In this document: positions 7,471-14,844 of the stretch, in pieces
How the letters are laid out: each line of letters begins with the position of its first letter
How positions within the stretch are numbered: the stretch's first letter is position 1
Virus record (IMG/VR): IMGVR_UViG_3300005583_000001
Span: 1 to 38,414 of that record
Reading direction: 5' to 3' (one strand)
Length of the DNA stretch: 38,414 nucleotides
From: a virus
The notes under the pieces: generated by a model
Told to the model about the DNA's origin: nothing
Databases searched by the model: none
The model's input: the letters and a program-made list of their open reading frames with translations, nothing else
Position numbers and translations under genes: made by a program

Positions 7471-7623
7471 ATGGCTACTCCACCTAAGGGCAGGGGCGGT
7501 AAGCCTAAATTGCCAGGAATGCCAAAAGACCCTCGTAAGACAATACCTGGAAAACCAGCATTTGGTAAAGCGTCTAATTTTCTACCTAAGCAAACAATCA
7601 AGACTCGAAAGAAGGCTTACTAA
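7471..7623 (+). CDS. Small Pro/Lys/Gly-rich basic protein, 50 aa
   Basis: A 50-codon frame starts 2 bases after the previous stop and shares a TAATG overlap with the next gene. The product is very basic and Pro/Gly-rich: it begins MATPPKGRGGKPKLPGMPK and ends TRKKAY. It has no membrane span and looks disordered. Its tight packing between two same-strand genes supports it. It could bind DNA or RNA, as the neighbouring Lys-rich protein might, but the function is unknown. Confidence 0.6.
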   Translation: MATPPKGRGGKPKLPGMPKDPRKTIPGKPAFGKASNFLPKQTIKTRKKAY

Positions 7624-8249
7624 TGAAACAAAAACCAGTTCAAGGTGGAGCAGATAAAGACATTTGGTATAGAACAAGTAAAGTTCATAACAAAGTCTAT
7701 AACCAGAAATCAAATCATCAAATGCTTGGCAATTTAAGAACTGGCAAAGGTACAGACAAGGTTCAACTTGTGCCTAAATCGGGTAAAAACACCAAGTACA
7801 CCTATGATGTAGAAACTTACGCCCAACGAGACGCACGCCGCAGAAAAGAAAAAGAAGGTGTACCTTCTCGTCCTTCTCCTTCAAGTCAAAATAAAGGTAC
7901 TAGTGCTACACTTGCTCGCGCTGATTCAAAACGCACAAAAGAAATCCTTAAAAGGTCAACGGACGGAATTGTAAACAAAACTGCTGGTGCTTTTATTAAT
8001 GGCGTTAATGCTGGAGGTGATGCTTTCATATCAGGTAGTAAGGCTGTTGGACGAGGTGTTAAAAAGATTTTTGACAGCAAGGGACCACCTGCAGGTAGTT
8101 TTCTGAGCAGTAAACCCGCTCCTAAAAAAAGCGGCGGAAAAAAAGCGACTCCCAAAAAAGATCCACCAAAACGACTCCCAACACCTAAGGGTCCAAAGGC
8201 AAAGCCTGCGGCAAAGCCTGCGGCAAAGCGGATTTCTAGAGGTTATTGA
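7623..8249 (+). CDS. Lys-rich, histone-tail-like protein, 208 aa
   Basis: The N-terminal 60 residues hold conserved-looking aromatic residues (KDIWYRTSKVHNKVYN). The middle has a Gly/Ala-rich segment (about 117-145, GAFINGVNAGGDAFISGSKAVG) that could be amphipathic or membrane-active. The last 60 residues are extremely Lys/Pro/Ala-rich with repeats such as KPAAKPAAK, like a histone H1 tail. Such tails can condense DNA. By position, after the capsid gene and before the connector, it could be a minor virion protein that accompanies DNA. The family was not recognised; the function is inference from composition. Confidence 0.65.
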   Translation: MKQKPVQGGADKDIWYRTSKVHNKVYNQKSNHQMLGNLRTGKGTDKVQLVPKSGKNTKYTYDVETYAQRDARRRKEKEGVPSRPSPSSQNKGTSATLARADSKRTKEILKRSTDGIVNKTAGAFINGVNAGGDAFISGSKAVGRGVKKIFDSKGPPAGSFLSSKPAPKKSGGKKATPKKDPPKRLPTPKGPKAKPAAKPAAKRISRGY

Positions 8250-8485
8250 TGATCAAAGGTTCGGCACTCGCATATTCACTCTACGGTGAATCTGCAACAC
8301 GAGGGCAGCGACAGTACGGGGTGGAAGGTGCTTCACCTGCTGGTCCTGGTGGTATGCCGTACCTAGGTCATACTTCGTGTATGGCTAATGAAGAAACATG
8401 TAGAGGTGCTCGAGCGAAGGGAACAGACTTCTGTATAGGGCATCTTCGCTCAATGGCAAAGGACTCCTTAATTGAACCTTCTTGA
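8249..8485 (+). CDS. Small Cys-containing protein, 78 aa
   Basis: The ATG at 8249 overlaps the preceding stop (TGATG). The C-terminal half has a Cys/His pattern, CMANEETCRGARAKG then FCIGHLR (Cys46, Cys53, Cys63, His66 approximately), likely a small metal site. I recall the end segment KGTDFCIGHLR in uncharacterised proteins of actinophages and uncultured marine phages, which hints at the host group but is from memory. The gene overlaps the next by 14 bases. Function unknown; its place in the head-to-tail gene order suggests a minor structural or assembly role. Confidence 0.7.
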   Translation: MIKGSALAYSLYGESATRGQRQYGVEGASPAGPGGMPYLGHTSCMANEETCRGARAKGTDFCIGHLRSMAKDSLIEPS

Positions 8486-9164
8486 TATAAGAACTAAAAT
8501 TCGCGAGATTGTTGACCTTGACGCAACTGATCTTTCAGATACATTAATACAACTATATATAAAAGATGGGTTTGATCGTATCGTTTCTTTGGAGCGACGT
8601 TGGCCCTTTTACCAACTGTCAACTACTCTCAGCACTGTCGCTGACCAACGTGCATATGCTGTCTCTGCTATTGGTGCGGGCAACATTCGTGAAATAACAT
8701 CAATAGTTGACACTTCAACTATTGGCAATCGTCTGCAATGGATCAGTTACGATGATGCAGAAAAGATTTGGCTTGGCGATAACGACTCGCCATCAAGACC
8801 GATGTATTTTACTTTGTGGCAGGAACAGATTCATCTATGGCCGAAACCTGAACAAGTTTATCCGCTAATCATTAGGGGATATCGCAAGTCATCTAATTGG
8901 CATTTGTCTGACTCTACCGAAGTAGATATCGATGAGCGTTTTCATAACGCTCTCGTATATTACGGAGTTTCACAAGTGTACCAACTGCAAGAAGATGTTG
9001 AGTTGGCTAGTTTCTATCGTAAAAGTTTTGACGAAGCGGTGATGCTTGCGCATTCAGATATTATGAAACCTTCTTCTCATCGCCCTCTAGCATTGTCTGA
9101 TGGTGTCCCAGGTTTGAATCATTCTTATTGGATGGAATCACTTGGAAGGAATCTTGGTCAATGA
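8472..9164 (+). CDS. Head-tail connector / tail tubular protein A-like, 230 aa
   Basis: The protein is the size and place of the adaptor that caps the portal in short-tailed phages (T7 gp11 or P22 gp4 class). It begins with a helical segment LLDIRTKIREIVDLDATDLSDTLIQLYIKDGFDRI, typical of these adaptors, followed by a beta-rich core (WQEQIHLWPKPEQ, about residues 117-129), and ends with helices (FYRKSFDEAVMLAHSDIM). The start is a TTG at 8472, 8 bases after an AAAGGA ribosome site and inside the end of the previous gene. The stop overlaps the ATG of the next gene (ATGA). Confidence 0.75.
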   Translation: MNLLDIRTKIREIVDLDATDLSDTLIQLYIKDGFDRIVSLERRWPFYQLSTTLSTVADQRAYAVSAIGAGNIREITSIVDTSTIGNRLQWISYDDAEKIWLGDNDSPSRPMYFTLWQEQIHLWPKPEQVYPLIIRGYRKSSNWHLSDSTEVDIDERFHNALVYYGVSQVYQLQEDVELASFYRKSFDEAVMLAHSDIMKPSSHRPLALSDGVPGLNHSYWMESLGRNLGQ

Positions 9165-10771
9165 GTAGACTTATGCAGAGTAGCGTATCAGATTTTACTG
9201 GTGGGCTTAATTTGCGTACGGACGCTTTTCAATTAGGCAAAAACGAATCACCAAATCTCCTTAATGTCGATGTAGATCCACGTGGCGGTATGACTGTTCG
9301 TGGTGGTATGACAAAGTTTAATACTGCAGCGATAGGGGCAATTGCTGATGGCAGTGCTGTGGCAAAAAATGTTGTCTATTGGGAGGGTTCTACTCCTCGT
9401 GTTGTTATCGGCGTAAACAATGGAATATATCATTCTTCGGGTGGTGCATTTAGTTCGTTTGCTATAACCACGGATGCGCCCGATGGACCATCGTTCGCAT
9501 CGTGGACTGCATCTAGTGTTAGCAGTCTTTATGTTGCAATAGGTAGCCTTGAGTCAAAGAAGATTGTTGGAACGACAGTCACGGCATTGACAGATCCTAC
9601 TGGATCGTACAATGAAGACTTCGCTATTCCTACTACTGGCGAGATGCCTCGAGCAAAGTTTTGTGCCATCTACGCAAACATGTTGTGGTGTGCGAATACC
9701 ACAGAGACTGCAACATCGATGCCAAACAGATTGCGTTTTTCGCATCCGTTAAACATTGAGAGTTGGCGTACGTATGACTTCATTGACATCCCCGATGGTG
9801 GCGATGGCATTACAGCAATGTGTGTTTTTAATGGTTCGCTGATTATATTTAAGAAGCATTCCATATGGTCGATTACTGGCGATACTGCAGAAACTTTTAT
9901 CCTTACAAATTTAACCAACATGATTGGTGCCGTAAACTCTCTATCTGTTGCCGTAACGGAAAGTGCTATCTATTTCTTTTCATGGTCTCAAGGATTGTAT
10001 AAGTTTAATGGACAAGCCTTTGAAGACATTTTTGGTAGCATACGTCCCATCTTGCAGGATAGGACAGTAAACGAACTTGCGCAAAGCGCAATTCGTGTCA
10101 CGGTACTTGATGGAAGAATATGGGTTGGGATACCTAGAAACAACGACACGACAATTACTGAGAACTATATTTACGACGAGTCTATTGGTAATGGTGCTTG
10201 GACAAGATATCAAACCTCTGATGGTCGTGGCGTAGGTTCGGGATGTCAGTTTGTTTCTTCGAGTGGTCAAACTTTTCTTTTTGCAGCGCATGCCTCTAAC
10301 GCATACGTGTTGAAGGTTGATCAGTTGGCTGTAACACAGGATGATGTTGGCACTGGTTTGACCAATTTTGATTCTCATTACACCACAAAATGGTATGACG
10401 CGGATAACATTTCTGCTAAAAAAATGTGGCGTAGACCCGATCTTATTATGAAACGTGTTGCTGTCGATTCATCAACCTTGGTTGAAGTTTACCATAATTG
10501 GACTGAAGGTTTGATTAAAAGAACTTTTACTATTGAGGTAGTTGGAATTGGTGACAGTTTAATGTGGCGTACTGTTGGTATTGAACCCGACGCTTATGAT
10601 GGTTGGAATGAAGCGGATTGGGGAGCAAGTCCCGATGGTTCTATCTTTGTTCAGGGCAAAAACTTGGGTCTATCCAGGTCTTTACAAATGGTGTTCCGTG
10701 GTGTGGCAGGAAAACCTTGGGGTTTAAACTCTATCACCTACAAATTCAACCCTAGGAAGGTGCGTGCATAA
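9161..10771 (+). CDS. Tail tubular protein B-like / tail nozzle, 536 aa
   Basis: The start ATG at 9161 has a GGAAGGA site 11 bases upstream and overlaps the previous stop. The N-terminus SVSDFTGGLNLRTDAFQLG...LLNVDVDPRGGMTVRGG is the hallmark of phage nozzle or stem proteins with a beta-propeller body; the sequence goes on with repeated beta strands (WYADNISAKK etc.). It follows the connector, as T7 gp12 follows gp11, so it probably forms the lower tail tube. It is shorter than T7 gp12 (about 790 aa). The call rests on the N-terminal motif and gene order. Confidence 0.75.
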   Translation: MSRLMQSSVSDFTGGLNLRTDAFQLGKNESPNLLNVDVDPRGGMTVRGGMTKFNTAAIGAIADGSAVAKNVVYWEGSTPRVVIGVNNGIYHSSGGAFSSFAITTDAPDGPSFASWTASSVSSLYVAIGSLESKKIVGTTVTALTDPTGSYNEDFAIPTTGEMPRAKFCAIYANMLWCANTTETATSMPNRLRFSHPLNIESWRTYDFIDIPDGGDGITAMCVFNGSLIIFKKHSIWSITGDTAETFILTNLTNMIGAVNSLSVAVTESAIYFFSWSQGLYKFNGQAFEDIFGSIRPILQDRTVNELAQSAIRVTVLDGRIWVGIPRNNDTTITENYIYDESIGNGAWTRYQTSDGRGVGSGCQFVSSSGQTFLFAAHASNAYVLKVDQLAVTQDDVGTGLTNFDSHYTTKWYDADNISAKKMWRRPDLIMKRVAVDSSTLVEVYHNWTEGLIKRTFTIEVVGIGDSLMWRTVGIEPDAYDGWNEADWGASPDGSIFVQGKNLGLSRSLQMVFRGVAGKPWGLNSITYKFNPRKVRA

Positions 10772-11664
10772 TGGCAACCGCAGCAGTCTCTAATACTTTC
10801 ACCAATGGATCTAACGCTGATGCTGTGGAGGTAAACTCAAACTTTACTTCGTTGGTTAACTTTCTTAATACCGAAGTTATTACTAGAGACGCGGCTATTG
10901 CGTTTACTGCTATTCCTTCGGGACCAGCAACTAACCCCACTTTGGACAATCAGTTCACACGCAAATATTATGTTGACAATCTTGAACCTGCAGGTGTTAT
11001 TTCTGCTTATGGTGGTGCCACTGCGCCAACTGGTTATGTCATATGTGATGGTACTGCAATTTCTAGAACGAACCCTTCGTATGTTCGTCTATTTGCAGCC
11101 ATCGCTACACGCTATGGCGTTGGCGATAATTCTACAACATTCAACGTTCCTAACCTTGTTGGCAAGTTTCCTTACGGTCATGCCACCAATGCTACTGTTG
11201 CTACAGCAGGTGCAGCGACAGTCACGTTGACTACAGCAAACTTGGCGGTTCACGTCCACAACATTTCTGCGTATACTCACACGGCTCCTACGGTGACACA
11301 GCCTGTTCTTAGCAATCATGCAGATCATAATCATGCACTTTACCTTATTGCCACAAGTGCTGCTGGCGCTCACTCTCACGAGGTTGGTGGAGAAGCCGAC
11401 ATTGTATCTGGAAGCGGATTTGCGGGGGTACGAGAGTACTCGGGCGCTTCTACGACATACACCACGTCAACTGCTGCTGCCCACACCCACACCGTAACGG
11501 GTAACTCATTAGACGCATCATTGTCTGCCCACTCATTTTCTACCGCTGTTGCTGTCGCCGCTACCGCAACCCATGGCGCTAAGGACACTGATTCTACAGG
11601 TTCTGCTACACCATTCAGCATTCTTCCACCATACCAGTCCGTGATGTACATTATTAAATTATGA
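10771..11664 (+). CDS. Tail fibre/collar protein with metal-binding His repeats, 297 aa
   Basis: The N-terminal 70 residues are helical and likely attach to the tail. Residues 77-130 are a Phage Tail Collar domain: GGATAPTGYVICDGTAISR then LFAAIATRYGVGD and FNVPNLVGKFPYG, all typical. After it, several His-x-His pairs (HVH, HNH, HSH, HTH) follow at intervals between about residues 155 and 235, as in T4 gp12 type fibres where pairs bind metal in the trimer. The C-terminus ends PPYQSVMYIIKL, also typical. It overlaps the nozzle gene by 1 base and the next fibre gene by 4. It probably binds the host surface. Confidence 0.85.
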   Translation: MATAAVSNTFTNGSNADAVEVNSNFTSLVNFLNTEVITRDAAIAFTAIPSGPATNPTLDNQFTRKYYVDNLEPAGVISAYGGATAPTGYVICDGTAISRTNPSYVRLFAAIATRYGVGDNSTTFNVPNLVGKFPYGHATNATVATAGAATVTLTTANLAVHVHNISAYTHTAPTVTQPVLSNHADHNHALYLIATSAAGAHSHEVGGEADIVSGSGFAGVREYSGASTTYTTSTAAAHTHTVTGNSLDASLSAHSFSTAVAVAATATHGAKDTDSTGSATPFSILPPYQSVMYIIKL

Positions 11665-12407
11665 CAGTTTGGACCGCACCCAGCATTGCGTCTCTTAAGG
11701 GCGACAATACTTTACCTCTGCAAAAGATTTTTAAATCTTTGACAGAGGAACTTCAACGCCGCGATATCAGTTTGGCTACTGGTTTAGGTTTGAAAGCAAA
11801 CATTGCTTCACCTACTTTTACTGGCACTGTTGGTGGTATCACTAAAGCGATGGTTGGTTTGGGGAGTGTGGACAACACTGCTGATACGGCTAAGCCTGTT
11901 TCTACTGCACAGCAGACAGCGCTCAACTTAAAGTCAGACGTTGCTAACCCAACTTTTACTGGTACGGTCAACTCACCCAACTTTAAAACGAGTGGTGCAT
12001 TAAAAAGTCTTATCAACATTGGAGTGAGTGATGGTGTAGGTAATGGCGCATCCATAAACATACGAGCAGTAGATGGGGTCGCAAGTTCTAGGGCTGTTTA
12101 TTTACAAGATTTATCAGGAACAATTGCGCTCACATCTGACGTAACAGCGTCAACGGCTACAAGCCGTGCGCTTATTGGTAGCGGAACAGTATCCATTACT
12201 CCAGTCGCATCAACCATGACAAGTGGTGCTGTCTCATGGGGTAGAACCTTGTCGGCCATACCGAAGGTTGGAACCTCTGCTGTATCAAACTCTGCTACGG
12301 TTACGCATACGGCACATACGAGCGCAAACACAACAGGCGTAACAGTGTGGATTTTGAGATCAAATACAACGGCAACCAACGTAGATGCGGTAGGAATTGT
12401 GTCATGA
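11661..12407 (+). CDS. Tail fibre protein with PTFTGTV repeats, 248 aa
   Basis: The start overlaps the stop of the collar protein gene (ATGA). After a helical head (residues 1-45) come two copies of a repeat, ASPTFTGTVGG and ANPTFTGTVNS (about 50-60 and 94-104), separated by a segment TAKPVSTAQQTALNLKSD. These are repeats of trimeric phage fibre shafts (Phage_fiber_2 class). The C-terminal part is Thr/Ser/Val-rich and beta-prone. With the collar protein upstream it probably makes the receptor-binding apparatus. No chaperone or peptidase domain was seen. Confidence 0.8.
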   Translation: MTVWTAPSIASLKGDNTLPLQKIFKSLTEELQRRDISLATGLGLKANIASPTFTGTVGGITKAMVGLGSVDNTADTAKPVSTAQQTALNLKSDVANPTFTGTVNSPNFKTSGALKSLINIGVSDGVGNGASINIRAVDGVASSRAVYLQDLSGTIALTSDVTASTATSRALIGSGTVSITPVASTMTSGAVSWGRTLSAIPKVGTSAVSNSATVTHTAHTSANTTGVTVWILRSNTTATNVDAVGIVS

Positions 12408-12610
12408 TACATAACTACATTGTGACTTGTCGAACAGTTGGATGTTCAGCGGAAGGCCTTGCGCTTCCGCAGTATTTGACTCCGTATTCTGTTTGGTATG
12501 AAGGCGACGACACTTATACGCCTATCCTTGATGAGGATGGGCAGGAACAGTATTCGTGCACTTGTGGTCCGTGTGGGCAAGTAATTATTGATATACAAGG
12601 ATGTGACTAA
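12404..12610 (+). CDS. Cys-rich small protein, 68 aa
   Basis: The ATG at 12404 overlaps the fibre stop codon (ATGA); a longer frame from 12347 would lie inside the fibre gene. The product contains Cys at the start (VTCRTVGCS) and a cluster near the end (SCTCGPCGQ), which could form a zinc ribbon. The centre is acidic and aromatic (SVWYEGDDTYTPILDEDG). It may be a small minor tail protein or fibre accessory. Not recognised. Confidence 0.7.
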   Translation: MIHNYIVTCRTVGCSAEGLALPQYLTPYSVWYEGDDTYTPILDEDGQEQYSCTCGPCGQVIIDIQGCD

Positions 12611-12611
12611 T

Positions 12612-13034
12612 ATGGCTGCGGCGATTGTAGAACAACAAGATCCATACGCAATTAGAGACGCTACGGCTTACGCTGCTCAGCAGGGTGCTCTTCAGATATT
12701 GTTCGATACATACAACATGAATTTTCTTACAGGGCAAACAAATTTGTTGAATACGACTCGCGGGTTGGATACAGGGCTTGGTGCTTTGGCTTCTCTTATT
12801 GGTCGTAGTGGTCTGCGTGAAAGCGGTGTGGCACAGAGACAGTTTTCTAAGTATGGGCAGGATTGGCTTAACACAACGAACCCTATGAGTCAGGGTATGA
12901 CAGATCTGTACACGAAGTATGATCTTGACAAGGCTGGTGTAAACAAGACTTATACGGACAGTGTTGCTCAGACTGCTATAGATAAACAGAACGACATTTT
13001 GGCTACTGCCAATTCTATTAAGACAAATACTTAA
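12612..13034 (+). CDS. Probable internal virion or tail-associated protein, 140 aa
   Basis: The ATG at 12612 follows an AAGGA site and replaces a longer frame from 12588 that overlaps the previous gene. The protein is Ala/Gln/Thr-rich and helical (YAAQQGALQILFDTYNMNF), with a Leu/Gly-rich middle (GLDTGLGALASLIGRSGLRE) that might be amphipathic. It is encoded upstream of two similar-composition proteins and the giant protein, the usual place of internal (ejection) proteins in short-tailed phages. Function inferred from position and composition only. Confidence 0.65.
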   Translation: MAAAIVEQQDPYAIRDATAYAAQQGALQILFDTYNMNFLTGQTNLLNTTRGLDTGLGALASLIGRSGLRESGVAQRQFSKYGQDWLNTTNPMSQGMTDLYTKYDLDKAGVNKTYTDSVAQTAIDKQNDILATANSIKTNT

Positions 13035-13044
13035 GGAGATTATT

Positions 13045-14025
13045 ATGCCTATTGATGATGAAGGAAATTTCTATTTTGGTTTACCAGGTAGTAAAACAAA
13101 AATTAACCCTGCCAATGGACTACCACCCTTTGTTGTCGGTGGACCATTCACGCCACGCACTATCGACGATGTTGTTGTTCCTGCTAAGGCTAGTACCCCA
13201 GGCTTAGATCTTGGAGATATGGGCCAGTTTGGTAATCCACTTTATAGTCCTGAATTAACAGCAGCGTTTAAACAACAGGGTATGGCTGCCAACAATGGCA
13301 AAGGAGTTCCCGACCTTAATACTTATGTTCGACAAAGATACGTGGCGTTAGCAGCCGAACAACCACAACCACCAACACCACCCACTGGTCCAGGTAAAAA
13401 GAAAAAGAACCCTTTGCAAGATTCTTTGATGGCATACGCTAAAACATTGTTGGGTTCTGCCGACGCAGGTAACGCTACAGTCAATTCGCAATATGATGCA
13501 GTACTGGCAGAATTGCTTACACAAAAAGGTAACGCGGATACTGCAGTCAATACTGGCACCACCACTGCTGTCGATGCCTTAAAGGGTTTGGTGAATCCGT
13601 ATGCCAATATGCAACTTGCATCTACTCAGAATGCTGCAAACCCATTAGCCGCATTTCAGGCGGCTTTGGGTTATGGTCCTGACAATCAGACTAATGCTTT
13701 GGCGGGGCTTCTGACTTCACAGAATCAGCAAGCAAACAATGCTAACTACAATACTGGTCAACTTGCTTCTTCGGGTTGGGACACAATCAATCAGGCACAG
13801 CAAATACAGGCTGGCGCCCGTGGTGCTGATGCTCTTACTGCAAACACTTCCAATCAGAGTCTTGCTGCTTTGCAGGCGATGGCTAATCGAGATGCAGGAT
13901 TGAACGCTAATGCGACGACAAGGCAAAGTGGTTTGGATACGTTGATGACTCAGTTGTTGACGCTTGCTGCTAATGGTCAGGATGTAAGTGCAATTATTAA
14001 GTTATTGGGAGGCGGTAAGAAATGA
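13045..14025 (+). CDS. Ala/Asn/Gln-rich probable internal virion protein, 326 aa
   Basis: A strong AAGGAGAT ribosome site precedes the ATG. The first 100 residues are Pro/Gly-rich, the stretch PQPPTPPTGPGKKKKNP (about 109-125) is a flexible basic linker, and the rest is helical and very rich in Ala, Asn and Gln (for example ALAGLLTSQNQQANNANY). This composition is common in the internal core and ejection proteins of podoviruses. It overlaps the next gene by 4 bases. No enzymatic motif was seen. Role inferred from position before the giant protein. Confidence 0.65.
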   Translation: MPIDDEGNFYFGLPGSKTKINPANGLPPFVVGGPFTPRTIDDVVVPAKASTPGLDLGDMGQFGNPLYSPELTAAFKQQGMAANNGKGVPDLNTYVRQRYVALAAEQPQPPTPPTGPGKKKKNPLQDSLMAYAKTLLGSADAGNATVNSQYDAVLAELLTQKGNADTAVNTGTTTAVDALKGLVNPYANMQLASTQNAANPLAAFQAALGYGPDNQTNALAGLLTSQNQQANNANYNTGQLASSGWDTINQAQQIQAGARGADALTANTSNQSLAALQAMANRDAGLNANATTRQSGLDTLMTQLLTLAANGQDVSAIIKLLGGGKK

Positions 14026-14822
14026 GCCAGCACATTGGCCAAACCAAAAGCGACTATCAAGGTGACCCTTTTGCGTTGTTGCAATATATGATCAACACGC
14101 CACAGAGTGACGTGCAAAGCAGAACTGACGACATGCAGAACCTTCTGTCTTTAATAATGAATCCACAATATGGTGTGGCTCAAGGTTCATACGACTATGC
14201 GCAGAGTCTCCCTCCTCAGGGTGAGCAATATTCAACTCCTATTATTTCAAGTTTTCTCAATAGTGCTAGTGATGTTTGGCGAATGGTAGCGGAAAGAATT
14301 GCAAATGGGACTATTGATCCCATTGAAGCAATGGGAGAAATTCAAAACAAAATTAATTATAGCGAGATTCCTAATGAGGATGGGATGGATCTTGTTACTG
14401 CTCGAGGTTACGTTGATCAAATGTTTGCCGAAGCAGACGGGGTGAAGAAGACGGACGACAGTAATAGCAAGGCATATGAGACTTGGTTGAGCAATACTCC
14501 TTACGCTAAGGCTGGTTTACCGCAACCAGGCGTCGACTATACTTTGGATACTGTTCCTCAACAGGAAAATACAAGACAAGCATATTTGGATTATTTAGAT
14601 TGGGACAAAAATACTCCTCCTGACCCCAAATTAGCATTTGACTTTTTTGGACAGTTGGCAAATGGAAAACTTCTTGAAACTACTAGAAATAAATTCAGGG
14701 ATAATCCTTGGCAGAAGGATCGTTATTTGTCGCTTCTTCAAGCGGATCTTGATTCAGCATTGGAAAGTGGACGCAGTCCACTTAGTGACGCTCTTAATGC
14801 CCGCAATAGCGGACTTTTTTAG
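14022..14822 (+). CDS. Hypothetical probable internal virion protein, 266 aa
   Basis: The product is hydrophilic and helical, with an N-terminal segment AMGEIQNKINYSE (about 104-116) and a middle segment GYVDQMFAEADGVKKTDDS. I see no membrane span, catalytic motif or Cys cluster. It overlaps the preceding gene by 4 bases and lies just before the giant protein, so it belongs to the same late block. It could be an internal core protein or a chaperone for the giant protein. The family is not recognised. Confidence 0.65.
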   Translation: MSQHIGQTKSDYQGDPFALLQYMINTPQSDVQSRTDDMQNLLSLIMNPQYGVAQGSYDYAQSLPPQGEQYSTPIISSFLNSASDVWRMVAERIANGTIDPIEAMGEIQNKINYSEIPNEDGMDLVTARGYVDQMFAEADGVKKTDDSNSKAYETWLSNTPYAKAGLPQPGVDYTLDTVPQQENTRQAYLDYLDWDKNTPPDPKLAFDFFGQLANGKLLETTRNKFRDNPWQKDRYLSLLQADLDSALESGRSPLSDALNARNSGLF

Positions 14823-14844
14823 GTAACAGTTGGGACTATAAGTA

